DNA of 64,000 nucleotides from Paratinospora sagittata. Lineage: Eukaryota; Streptophyta; Magnoliopsida; Ranunculales; Menispermaceae. The DNA lies in assembly GCA_035771175.1 (NCBI GenBank), contig CM069598.1:16120438-16184437 (forward strand), in the 5' to 3' direction. The position numbers were made by a program, and so were the translations under genes. The notes below the pieces were generated by a model. The model saw only the letters and a program-made list of their open reading frames with translations, did no database searches and had not been told where the DNA came from. Below are positions 12,050 to 21,787 of the stretch, in pieces (within the stretch, counting starts at the first letter, position 1; the number at the start of each line of letters is the position of its first letter).

Positions 12050-12215
12050 ATGCAACTCAACTCAATTAAGTCTTTTCTTAACTACATGGGGTCGGCTAGA
12101 TTGATATCTAAATTACAAGTAGTTACATCTTTCTTAAATATTTTTGTCAATGTTATCTTAGGTTTTCCTCTACCCCTAATTTTATTATATAAATGCATGA
12201 ATTTAAAATATTTAA
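12050..12215 (-). mobile_element. RTE-type LINE 3' fragment
   Basis: The plus strand reads AACTCAATTAAGTCTTTTCTTAAC then ATGGGGTCGGCTAGATT, the reverse complement of the usual RTE 3' end. The minus strand translates to GRGKPKITLTKIFKKDV followed by LADPM, matching the RGRPKKTL...KKDL region that ends RTE proteins. It is short and decayed. Confidence 0.6.
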
Positions 12216-12574
12216 TTTTAAAATCCGTACTTCTCGAAGAACAAGGTAATATGTACTAATCATAAAAGAGCTTGGACACACTATCACTAACACTTAAGGA
12301 CGAATTTATATATGTATATTTCTTTGGGTCTCTCTCAAAATCTGATAAAACTAAAAGGCAAATAGAAAACCACGTTTATAATTTCAGAATTCAGATTGAA
12401 ACAAGCAACCATTGCATCAATACTTCAATTGTTGCAATACAACTAGATATTTAAGAATGCAAAAAAAAAAAAAAAAGTAAAAGCAAACATGAATATCTAT
12501 ATCACCAGCGATTCTCAGTGCTCGAAGCTTGACAAAGATGAACGAAAAAAATAGTTGGAATGGTTAAAGAGATT

Positions 12575-12790
12575 ACCCAAAGAGGAAGGAGAGTCTGTGC
12601 CGACCGATCAATTATCTGGTTGTGGCCTAGAGAATCTTTAACAACAAATAAAGGACGACAATGGCACTAAATGAGAAGGCCTTCACCAACGCCGGCCACA
12701 GCGACAGTGATGGCGACGGCGACGAGTGTACCAAAGAAGAAGAAGAGGGAAAGAAAGCTCAGTGTTGAAATAAGTAGATTTGGGACTTTT
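12575..12790 (-). promoter_or_regulatory. Candidate minus-strand leader exon with promoter, possibly for the PORR gene
   Basis: On the minus strand, a GGGCCCAACC site (a TCP/site II-type GGGCCCA element common in promoters of organelle-protein genes) at about 12790-12800 is followed by a CT-rich leader, a GC-rich CGTCGCCGTCGCCATC block and a possible donor CTTTGG|GTAATC near 12578. There is no ATG in the leader, so if it belongs to the PORR gene a further exon must supply the start. The assignment is inferred from orientation and promoter-like composition. Confidence 0.35.
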
Positions 12791-13003
12791 GGTTGGGCCC
12801 GTTTTGTTTCAAATCTGAATATTGTTTTCAAGTGTCCAAAAATTGGAGAATGGCAACCTACCATTTCCACTCTCTCGCCCACCAATCCACGAAACTGAAC
12901 TGAATCGATCCATTTTAGTTCGGCTTTTTGCATCGTTTGAGTTTTAGGTTGAGAATTTAAAAACCGTACTAATCTGAACTGAACCAATCAAGCTTCATGA
13001 TAT

Positions 13004-13034
13004 GCCAATCTCAATATTCACTTTTGAGATTGGC
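13004..13034. other. Perfect short hairpin
   Basis: GCCAATCTCAA and TTGAGATTGGC form an 11-bp perfect stem around a loop of about 9 bases. It is isolated in otherwise featureless DNA (13000-14100), where I see no gene. Confidence 0.5.
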
Positions 13035-14114
13035 ATTGGTGGCAAAAGTGAAGAGTGTATAGTGTTGTTCTGTAACAAAGAAAATGTCCATTGTTTGAAG
13101 ACGAGTCACTTTTGATGCCCTAAAGCAACAAAGTGAATATTGCCCTGAAATTGCTATCTACTGGCATTATAAAGTTTGTCAAGAAAAATCTCAAAGATCG
13201 GCACCAAGTCAAGTAGCTCCAAGAATTTCAAGTCCTTCAAGATATATATGATCTACTGTTGGAATCTTAGAAAATGAGGAAAATCCCCAATGTTGAAGGA
13301 TTGATAAGATCATCAATAACGATATATAGAAACAACAACATACAAAGGAGAAGACTAACACAACAATATCCATGTTCGAGAACTTTGTAAATGGCACAAG
13401 TTTTGATGCTCCTTCTAATCCGGTGAGTCTCTCAAATATTTTCATCCACTATAATTGTGCTTTCTCCTACTTCTATCTATCCCCCAACCAAATATCCTCC
13501 GAAGCAAACATATTTTTGAAGACCAATAATCCAAAAATGATTAGAACAACAATAAATGCTTGGAATTACACAACAACACTAAACAAGTCACTAGAAATCT
13601 CAAACATAGCTATGATTAATATTGAAACAAAATTTTATCAAACCAATTAATCAATCCCAATGAAGAATCAAAATTCAGAACCTAAATGAGGAATTTTTTT
13701 TAGGTTTAAAAAAATAAATAAATAAATAAAAGCAAAGCCGATTTAATATACAAGCAGAAGGAAAATGGATTCAACTGTCAACAAGAAGACTTGGATTTAA
13801 TAAAAAATCTAACACATCAAATCCCTATTTCACAAAATAACTTACAAAATAAAACTCACTATGACCCAACCAAAACATAAATGTAAGTGTATCAAAAAGT
13901 TATATTCTTTAAGGCTTTTCAGATAGATAAGATCTTGAAAAGATTCGTAAATGTACACAAGTATAATAAATTTATGATGTTTCATTCACCTACAAGAAAT
14001 GTAAAAATGGTTTTAATCAACAAGAAATACATAGTGACGGGTTTCTATACAAACAACACAAAGAATATAACTTTTTAATAAACCCAGCAATAGAAGAGAT
14101 AAAAATACATCAAA

Positions 14115-14446
14115 GAAACAACTCACGGGATACAGAATCAGCGATCAAAGCTCGAGTCAGGGAAGGAAGGGTTCTGCCGTGAAATGACAGTAAGCAACGG
14201 AGACGGCGACGGAGTGAAGAAGAAGATGGGTGCGAGATTTCGTTGCATGAGCAGAGAGAAAGGAGAGAGCGGCGTTCGATTTGTGCAAAAACAAGAACAA
14301 AGAGAGAGAAATTTAACAGAGGATGGCGCAGGTTTGAGCAAGAGGGAATAAAAGTTTGGAACAAGGAAATGAATCGAGCGGGAGGGAATGAAATTTTGGA
14401 AGAAAGAAATGAAGGGTTTGGGCGGAACATGTAAGTGAGATGGCAT
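14115..14446 (-). promoter_or_regulatory. Candidate minus-strand first exon
   Basis: The minus strand is GC-richer than its surroundings and open from 14430 to 14110, starting MFRPNPSFLSSKISF and running through an Arg- and Ser-rich stretch (SSSSLRRRLRCLLSFHGRT). That composition would suit a mitochondrial presequence. A strong donor, GTATCCC|GTGAGT, lies near 14130. A second overlapping frame starts MQRNLAPIFFF. It could be the first exon of the PORR gene or of another minus-strand gene, but the phase after GTGAGT does not match the PORR acceptor directly, so another exon would be needed. Confidence 0.35.
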
Positions 14447-15535
14447 TTGAAACTTTTATTAACGTATTATCTTTTATTAATAATGTTTTTGAAGGTTTTA
14501 ATATTTATTTTGTAATTGTTTTTTTTTTAGTCAAGTTTATATTCTTCTATTTTTAGTTTTAAATATTTTTAAATTCGTTTTTATTATTTAATAGGCCTAA
14601 AAAGTGTCTAAATAGATTTGTAATAGTATTAGAAAGTTGTTATTATATTATAAATTATAAATAGTTTAGAAAACTTATTTTTAAGCGTTTTAGAAAGTTT
14701 TTAAATTATTTTCTTGGAGTTATTTATATAAGGAGTTTCAATTACAAGTTTAATTCATCTTATCATTAATTATCATTCTTTTCAAGATTAAAATTTAGTT
14801 TTCTTAATTTTTATTTTTCTTTCTCTCTCGACTCTATTGATTCAAACTTGTAGGTTAAGATTTCTTGTCATCTGTGAATTGAAAAAAAGAAAGAAAACAG
14901 AATTAAAGCTCCATGTTCCTCAGCTCGTTCATCATCGACTTCTTAATTTCATGTGGATGTTCTTGAAGTTTCATCATTGAATTTGCGCCCTCTTTCGTCT
15001 TCCTACTCTCATAGTCACATAACTCACATCACATTGGCATTCCTCTAATTTCATACTCAATTTAAAGTTTGATCAATATTCAATAATCTTTTTTTCTTTT
15101 AGCTAATAACTATTATATTTCTTTGTTTGGTACTATGATATTTTATATTTTTAAATTCTTAATCTTCTTTTTTGGTCCCTAAGAAAATTTTGACAGTTTG
15201 AAAGAATTTAAAAAATAAAATAATTATATTAGAGCATAAAAGTTTTTTAATTTTTCTAATCTTGATAAATCATAGACATGTAGAAGACTATAATTTTATT
15301 TTATTTGTATTATTAAGTTTTTTCACTTAGTTTTTATGTGCTTGGGTTGGTCTAATGACCTAGGTTAGTTTTGACACTTTTAAACTAAGTTTTGTCTGAT
15401 TAGTTAATATTTGTAATTATTAAATTACTTATGCATATAAAAAACTATCTATCTTTTATATATAAAAGTTGTTGATACTTTTTCAATTATAAATATTTTA
15501 TATGCTTTCTCTTCCCCTCAAGATCAAGTATGATT
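14447..15535. other. AT-rich intergenic stretch, no gene seen
   Basis: Long T- and A-rich DNA without a supportable reading frame. It would include the promoter of the candidate exon at 14.1-14.4 kb if that exon is real. I see nothing else in it. Confidence 0.5.
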
Positions 15536-15842
15536 GTATTAAGGAATACACAAAAATAAAAATAGAGCTTCATGCATACAAAAAAACACTAGAGGAAAGA
15601 GTTGCGTAGTACATGCAAACGCTCCACTCCCTCAACCATTCACTAACAGAGAATCCATTTGCCAATTTTGATGATGCAACCCAGTAGGCTGCACTTAAAA
15701 CAATATCTTCCCTTAAACTCAAAAGATCTCTTTCTTTGTTTTGGAAAATTCTTGAATTTCTTTCAAGCCACAGGTCCCATATAGTTGCCATGGAAATGAT
15801 CCTGCATATACCTTTCTCCATCCCGGACCCCAACGTGATATA
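15536..15842 (-). mobile_element. LINE 3' end, distal part of a LINE split by a Copia insertion
   Basis: The minus strand encodes ISMATIWDLWLERNSRIFQN and later GFSVSEWLREWSV, the typical tail following the zf-RVT domain of plant L1-type LINEs. The sequence stops abruptly at the Copia LTR (15843), and the matching proximal part resumes at 21788 on the far side of that element. Removing the Copia element and one copy of ATATA joins the two parts. The LINE is decayed (frameshift and stops), so it was already dead or has drifted since. Confidence 0.8.
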
Positions 15843-16368
15843 TGTTGTGCGGAATCGAAGTAAAGTATGAAAGAAAAAACAAGACAACAGATTTAACGTG
15901 GTTCGGCAAATTGCCTACGTCCACGGGAGACAGCAAACTTGTATTTAAAGAGAATACAAACTACACCCTTAGGTGAGACTTACAGATTAGATCTCTTAAG
16001 TAGATCTTACAGAATAGAACTCTCTAACTCTCAGGAATGAATTTTGAATACTGAAGTTGAGCTCTATTTATAGGTGTAATCAGGGGTAAAAACGTAATTA
16101 TAAATATTAAATATAATATTATATTTAATATTATAATAAGCTTTTGTCTGCCACGCGGGTGGGCCCCACGCGCTTTCGGCAGGTAGGCCCCACGCCTTTT
16201 CTGATTGTCTGCCACGCTGGTGGGCCCCATGTCCTTTCCGGATTGTCTGCCACGCGGGTGGGCCCCGCCCGCTTTCAGTTTGTCTGTTAGCGGGTGGGCC
16301 CCACACGCTTTCGGCGGGGTGGTACCCAACTTCATTGACTTGTGTGACACATTTGTGTGGGCCCCACA
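15843..16368 (-). repeat. Copia 3' LTR (526 bp)
   Basis: Starts TGTTGTGCGG and ends GGGCCCCACA on the plus strand. From about 16147 to 16320 it contains five GC-rich, imperfect repeats of roughly 35-40 bp, each with CTGCCACGCGGGTGGGCCCC or a variant, in an otherwise AT-rich LTR. An AT-rich palindromic patch (AATATTAAATATAATATTATATTTAATATT) precedes them. Confidence 0.95.
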
Positions 16369-16450
16369 AATCTCCACCTCCACCACATGTGGAACATAAC
16401 TCCCCCACACCTGCAATCACCTCCACCTGTTGCTGCCTCCATTAGTGCCT

Positions 16451-19400
16451 TTAGGCACTACGAGCTCGTGAGATATTGATCAAGTCCAAACAATGTTGGA
16501 ACTTGATCCCTGTAACCACCTTTGTAAGCATATCTGCGGGGTTATCTGCAGTCTTGATCTTTTGCAGAAGAATACTTCCTTCTTCTACTATTTCTCGAAC
16601 AAAATGAAAACGAACATCAATATGTTTCGTTCGACTGTGATGAACTTGGTTCTTCGCCAAACAAATGGCACTCTGGCTGTCGCAGAAAACTTCAACATTC
16701 TTCTGCACAGTTCCCAAGTCTTTAGTCAATCCATGAAGCCAGATTGCTTCCTTGAAAGCTTCAGTTACTGCCATGTACTCTGCCTCTGTAGTAGACAAAG
16801 CAACAGTTGACTGTAGTGTTGATCTCCAACTAACTGGTCCTCCTGCCATAGTGAAAACATAACCAGTAGTAGATCTGCGCTTGTCAAGATCTCCAGCATA
16901 GTCCGAATCCACATATCCGACTAGATGCTTACAACTTTTCATATCTCTCTCGAACTTTAAACCAATATCCACAGTACCATGAATATACCGTAGAATCCAC
17001 TTCACTGCTTGCCAGTGGCCTTTACCAGGGTTGTGCATGTAACGACTTACCATACTTACAGCATGTGAAATGTCAGGTCTGGCACACACCATAGCATACA
17101 TCAAGGCACCAACAGCATTTGCATATGGAATCTTCTCCATTTGCTTCTTCTGATCCTCGGAATTTGGTGACATTGATGAACTTAGCTTGAAATGTGGTGC
17201 CAATGGCGTGCTCACAGGTTTTGTGTCATTGCCGATGTCAAAAGTTTGAAGAACTTTCTTCAAGTACTGAGTCTGAGTCAAACAGATTTTGCCTTTGACT
17301 CTGTCTCGAGTTATCTCCATCCCGAGAATTTTTCTGGCCTCTCCAAGATCCTTCATTTCAAACTCTGAGCTCAATTGAGCCTTGAGCTTGTTGATCTCCA
17401 CCTTGCTTTTAGATGCGATTAACATATCATCTACATATAAAAGCAAGTAGATAAATGTTCCATCTTGAAGTTTGCGATAGTAGACACAATGATCAAACTG
17501 ACTCCGAGTATATTTTTGCCCTTGGATGAAGCTGTCAAATCGCTTGTACCATTGTCTCGGTGACTGCTTCAGGCCATATAGTGACTTGCTCAACTTGCAA
17601 GCCCAATTCTCTCTTCCTGGTACTTTGAATCCATCTGGTTGAGACATATATATCTCCTCTTCCAAATTACCATGCAGAAAAGCAGTTTTGACATCGAGTT
17701 GGGCTAACTCGAGATCAAACTGTGCAACCAAAGCCAATAATATTCGAATTGACGAATGCTTAACAACAGGTGAGAATACCTCATTGTAGTCAATTCCTTC
17801 CCTCTGAGCGTAGCCTTTTGCTACCAGTCTGGCTTTGTATCGGATACCATCTGTGCTGGGAGAGCCTTCCTTCTTAGCGAAAATCCATTTGCAGCCAATT
17901 GATTTCTTTCCTTTTGGAAGTGGAACCAACTTCCAAGTCTGATTCTGATGGAGTGATTTCATTTCCTCATTCATTGCCATTTTCCACTTATCATTTTCCA
18001 TACTCTGAATAGCATCTTTGTAATTGTATGGAATATCGTCTCCGGTGACTGGAAATGCATATGCAACCATGTCAGTGTACCGAGCAGGTTTGCGGATTTC
18101 TCTTCTTGGTCGACTGGTGGCAATTGAATCTGGTTCTTGATTGATGTCTGGCCCTGAAGCCTCCACCTCAACTGAGATTTCCTCATCTTCTTCAGGATGG
18201 TTGGATATCTCTGCAGACTTGCTAGGAGTTACTGGAATATCTAACTCCACCTGCTGAGGCAAATCTGGATCGCGATTTTCTTTATCAGAAACTATATGCT
18301 TTAACATCACAGATTCATCAAAAGTTACATCTCGACTTTTTACAATTGTCTTTGTATCAGGGTTCCATAGTCGGAAAGCCTTAACTCCTTCACTAAAGCC
18401 CATGAAAATCGCTTTCTTGGACCTAGGATCCAGTTTGGATTCCTTCACATGGAAATATGCAGTGCATCCAAAAATGCGCAAAGAATCATAATCTGAAACA
18501 GGGTGTCCAGACCATACCTCCTTGGAAGTTTTTCCATCTAGTGCTGTCGCAGGAAGTCTATTGATGATATGAGAGGCATATGACAAAGCTTCAGCCCAAA
18601 ATGCCTTGCTCAGTCCTGAATGAGATAACATGCAGCGAACTTTATCTATCAAAGTACGATTCATGCGTTCAGCAACACCGTTTTGTTGTGGCGTGCCTGG
18701 GACTGTGAAATGTCTGACAATCCCTTCATTCTCACAAAATTTCTGAAATGGGTCTGACTTGTATTCTCCACCATTATCAGATCTGAGCCTCTTAATCTTC
18801 CTTCCTGTTTGGGTTTCTACCATTTTCTTCCATATAAGAAAGGTATCTAGCACTTCATCTTTATGCTTCATGGTATAAACCCAAACATAGCGAGAGAAAT
18901 CATCAATAAAAGTAACAAACCAACGTTTACCTCCCAATGAAGCATTTTGAGAGGGTCCCCAAACGTCGGTATGAACATAATCCAATGTTCCTTTTGTGCG
19001 GTGGATGGCAGTTCCAAACTTGACTCTCGTCTGCTTGCCTAAGATACAATGCTCACAGAAGTCAAGTTTCCCGGTCTTTGCACCTTTCAGAGAACCTTGC
19101 TTTATCAAGGTTTGAAGAGCCTTCTCTCCAGCATGTCCGAGCCGCATATGCCAAAGTCGGGAAGTGTCCGATGAAACATCACTAGAACTGGTGCAAGCTG
19201 AGACACTCCCGATTACTGTGTGTCCGTCAAGGAAATAAATATTTCCTTTCTGAGTACCCTTCATGGCCAAGAGTGCTCCACGTACAACCTTCAGGACTCC
19301 ACCTTCAATGGTTACCTTGTAACCGCTGGAATCAAGGACTCCTAAGGAGATCAGATTTTTTTTCAGATCTGGAACATATCTGACGTCCGTGAGCCGTCTT

Positions 19401-20452
19401 GTTGTACCGTCATGCATCTTAAGGCGTATAGTTCCAATACCTTTTGTGTGGCAGGTATTGTTGTTGCCCATGACCACGACCCCTCCATCGAACTCATCCA
19501 ATTTTGAGAACCAATGGCGATTCAGACACATATGATAGGAACATCCGGAATCTAAAATCCATCTATCAGACTGAATGTCTATAGATGAAACTGAGAATGC
19601 AGAATCTTCTTCAGCCTTCTGTGCCACATTTGCATCTGTCTTGCCCTTATTTGGACAATCTTTCTTCCAGTGCCCCTTTTGGTGACAATAGGCACATTCA
19701 TCCTTCCCAAGACGTTGGCGTGATGAAGGTCCTTTTGACTTTGAGCGAGATCGGCCTCGCCCACTGGATCTATCAGATCTGTTGTTAGCCCTGCCTCTGG
19801 ATACCGTCAAGGCTGCTGGTGATGCTTCATTGTGATCGCGCTGGTCCTTCTTTCGATACTCGTTGTTCACCAGAGCATTTGAAACATCACTAAATTTAAC
19901 CTCATCTTTACCATATAGCAAAGTTGTTGTTAAATGTTCATAACTTTCAGGCAAAGAGCTTAACAACAATAGTGCCTTATCCTCATCAAGAGGGTCAACA
20001 TCAAGATTCAGTAGATCAGCAAGAATCTTGTTGAAATTATCAAGATGCTGAATCATGGGAGTACCTTGCTTGTACTTAAAACAAAAAAGCTTCTTTTTCA
20101 GGTAGAGGCGGTTCTCTACGCTTTTCGTCATGTACTTGTCCTCCAGTTTCTTCCAAAGACTTTTTGCCATAGTCTTTTTCATGATAAAATACTTCTGATC
20201 TTTGGCCAAACAGAGTCTGATTGTTCCACAAGCTTGACGATTGACAAAATACCAATCATCATCGGACATATCCTTGGGCTTGGTTTCCAAGGCGATAAGT
20301 GATCCTTCCCGGAATAAGAGATCTTGAACTTCGCATTGCCACATGCCAAAGTTGTTGGTGCCGTTGAATTTCTCCACCTCGAACTTTGCGTTGGACATCG
20401 AACTTCTTTGCCAAGACCTGCTTGTGCTTGTGCTTGGAATTTCCTCCGCCAT
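16451..20452 (-). CDS. Copia gag-pol polyprotein
   Basis: A single 1333-residue open frame with the full Ty1/Copia order. The gag (UBN2-type) region occupies about residues 25-200. A zinc knuckle CAYCHQKGHWKKDC lies at 253-266 after a basic, Ser/Arg-rich linker. The protease DSG motif (WILDSGCSYHM) is near 300. The GAG-pre-integrase block (LWHMRLGH) is near 432 and the integrase catalytic triad at about D495 (HTDVWG), D558 (RSDNGGEY) and E594 (NGVAERMNRT). The reverse transcriptase runs from about 840 to 1080 with YVDD near 1005-1008, and RNase H with GYVDSDYAGD near 1180. Integrase before reverse transcriptase marks it as Copia. Length and motifs are intact, so it may be capable of autonomous transposition; activity is not shown by sequence. 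Confidence 0.97.
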   Translation of the reverse strand: MAEEIPSTSTSRSWQRSSMSNAKFEVEKFNGTNNFGMWQCEVQDLLFREGSLIALETKPKDMSDDDWYFVNRQACGTIRLCLAKDQKYFIMKKTMAKSLWKKLEDKYMTKSVENRLYLKKKLFCFKYKQGTPMIQHLDNFNKILADLLNLDVDPLDEDKALLLLSSLPESYEHLTTTLLYGKDEVKFSDVSNALVNNEYRKKDQRDHNEASPAALTVSRGRANNRSDRSSGRGRSRSKSKGPSSRQRLGKDECAYCHQKGHWKKDCPNKGKTDANVAQKAEEDSAFSVSSIDIQSDRWILDSGCSYHMCLNRHWFSKLDEFDGGVVVMGNNNTCHTKGIGTIRLKMHDGTTRRLTDVRYVPDLKKNLISLGVLDSSGYKVTIEGGVLKVVRGALLAMKGTQKGNIYFLDGHTVIGSVSACTSSSDVSSDTSRLWHMRLGHAGEKALQTLIKQGSLKGAKTGKLDFCEHCILGKQTRVKFGTAIHRTKGTLDYVHTDVWGPSQNASLGGKRWFVTFIDDFSRYVWVYTMKHKDEVLDTFLIWKKMVETQTGRKIKRLRSDNGGEYKSDPFQKFCENEGIVRHFTVPGTPQQNGVAERMNRTLIDKVRCMLSHSGLSKAFWAEALSYASHIINRLPATALDGKTSKEVWSGHPVSDYDSLRIFGCTAYFHVKESKLDPRSKKAIFMGFSEGVKAFRLWNPDTKTIVKSRDVTFDESVMLKHIVSDKENRDPDLPQQVELDIPVTPSKSAEISNHPEEDEEISVEVEASGPDINQEPDSIATSRPRREIRKPARYTDMVAYAFPVTGDDIPYNYKDAIQSMENDKWKMAMNEEMKSLHQNQTWKLVPLPKGKKSIGCKWIFAKKEGSPSTDGIRYKARLVAKGYAQREGIDYNEVFSPVVKHSSIRILLALVAQFDLELAQLDVKTAFLHGNLEEEIYMSQPDGFKVPGRENWACKLSKSLYGLKQSPRQWYKRFDSFIQGQKYTRSQFDHCVYYRKLQDGTFIYLLLYVDDMLIASKSKVEINKLKAQLSSEFEMKDLGEARKILGMEITRDRVKGKICLTQTQYLKKVLQTFDIGNDTKPVSTPLAPHFKLSSSMSPNSEDQKKQMEKIPYANAVGALMYAMVCARPDISHAVSMVSRYMHNPGKGHWQAVKWILRYIHGTVDIGLKFERDMKSCKHLVGYVDSDYAGDLDKRRSTTGYVFTMAGGPVSWRSTLQSTVALSTTEAEYMAVTEAFKEAIWLHGLTKDLGTVQKNVEVFCDSQSAICLAKNQVHHSRTKHIDVRFHFVREIVEEGSILLQKIKTADNPADMLTKVVTGIKFQHCLDLINISRARSA

Positions 20453-20639
20453 TTAGACCGAAGATATGTATGACGCTGGAAAGTGCTTGAAAACTGATAA
20501 ACGTCTCCAACTAAGCTATATCAATAACTTAGGAGCTGAATCTGCAGAAACTGATTGCACGGTTGCGTCCGGAACGGTCGAAAATGGTGGAAACGAGTCT
20601 GACTTTGCTGAAATCAGAGGAAAAATGAGCCGAAACAGT

Positions 20640-21030
20640 GACTGGGCCGAAACAGAGCTGGGCTGTGAATAGTAACTGGGTCGTGAACAGTGACGGGCCG
20701 TAAACAGTTTCTGGGCCGTAAACAGTGACGGACCGAACAGTTTCTGGGCTTAAACAGTGATGGGCTGTGAACAGTTCTGGGCTGTAAACAGTGACGAGCT
20801 GTGAACAGTTTCAGGGCTTGCACAGTGACGGGCTGTGAACAGTTCTGGGCTGTAAACAGTGACGGGCTGTGAACAATCTGGGCTGTAAACAGTTACGGGC
20901 CGACCAGGTTTGGGCCTTGAACAGTGTCGGACAGGTGAACAGTGTCGACCGGTAAACAGTGTCGGACCGGTGAACAGTGACTGCGGGCCAGTGTGAACAG
21001 TGCGCGCAGTGTCGGTATGAACAGTACTTG
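20640..21030 (-). repeat. Tandem-repeat leader of the Copia element
   Basis: Between the primer-binding site and the gag start lies an array of imperfect units of about 17-22 bp built around GGGC.GT.AACAGT (plus strand), for example CTGGGCTGTAAACAGTGACG and CGGGCTGTGAACAGTT, close to 20 units in total. The distal units switch to GTCGGACCGGTGAACAGT. Short ORFs that read through it are by-products of the repeat. In the element RNA this is the 5' untranslated leader, which normally carries dimerisation and packaging signals. Confidence 0.85.
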
Positions 21031-21261
21031 CAAATGCGGTACGGAGATCAAACTTTGATCGGCTCCTGGGGACTCGTTTCTTGTCCGTTTTTCTCGCCGT
21101 TTGTTGCGTTGGACTCCTGAGAACAAGAGCTACCTCCTCGGGTGATCAGAACACAGTTTTGATCACGTTTACAAAGTTTCGAAATTTCGACGTTGTCTGA
21201 AAAAATTTCGACAGAGAGTCTGTTTTTCTTCCAAAACCTCACCTTGGCTCTGATACCAATT

Positions 21262-21787
21262 TGTTGTGCGGAATCGAAGTAAAGTATGAAAGAAAAAACA
21301 AGACAACAGATTTAACGTGGTTCGGCAAATTGCCTACGTCCACGGGAGACAGCAAACTTGTATTTAAAGAGAATACAAACTACACCCTTAGGTGAGACTT
21401 ACAGATTAGATCTCTTAAGTAGATCTTACAGAATAGAACTCTCTAACTCTCAGGAATGAATTTTGAATACTGAAGTTGAGCTCTATTTATAGGTGTAATC
21501 AGGGGTAAAAACGTAATTATAAATATTAAATATAATATTATATTTAATATTATAATAAGCTTTTGCCTGCCACGCGGGTGGGCCCCACGCGCTTTCGGCA
21601 GGTAGGCCCCACGCCTTTTCTGATTGTCTGCCACGCTGGTGGGCCCCATGTCCTTTCCGGATTGTCTGCCACGCGGGTGGGCCCCGCCCGCTTTCGGTTT
21701 GTCTGCTAGCGGGTGGGCCCCACACTCTTTCGGCGGGGTGGTACCCAACTTCATTGACTTGTGTGACACATTTGTGTGGGCCCCACA
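21262..21787 (-). repeat. Copia 5' LTR (526 bp)
   Basis: Nearly identical to the 3' LTR. The differences I see are at about 21566 (C versus T), 21693 (G versus A), 21703 (C versus T) and 21717 (T versus G). It is flanked outward by ATATA and inward by the primer-binding site for initiator methionine tRNA. Confidence 0.95.

Larger units (their letters stand above)
15843..21787 (-). mobile_element. Near-intact Ty1/Copia LTR retrotransposon (Tork-like)
   Basis: A complete element in minus orientation. The two LTRs (15843-16368 and 21262-21787) are each 526 bp and begin TG and end CA. The 5-bp direct repeat ATATA flanks it at 15838-15842 and 21788-21792. The primer-binding site next to the 5' LTR (about 21249-21260) reads TTGGTATCAGAGCC on the minus strand, complementary to the 3' end of initiator methionine tRNA. 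The polypurine tract GGTGGAGGTGGAGA lies at about 16370-16383, beside the 3' LTR. One uninterrupted polyprotein ORF is present. By eye only about four bases differ between the LTRs, so insertion is recent. The lineage is inferred from gag similarity and could be checked by an RT tree. Confidence 0.95.

Noticed and set aside
16064..16426. Overlapping open frames in the Copia LTRs (also 21443-21860)
   Set aside because: They result from the GC-rich repeat block of the LTR, are duplicated in both LTRs, and do not resemble proteins.
20614..21242. Short minus-strand frames with repeated TVH/LFRP-like motifs
   Set aside because: They are read-through of the tandem-repeat leader of the Copia element in alternative frames.
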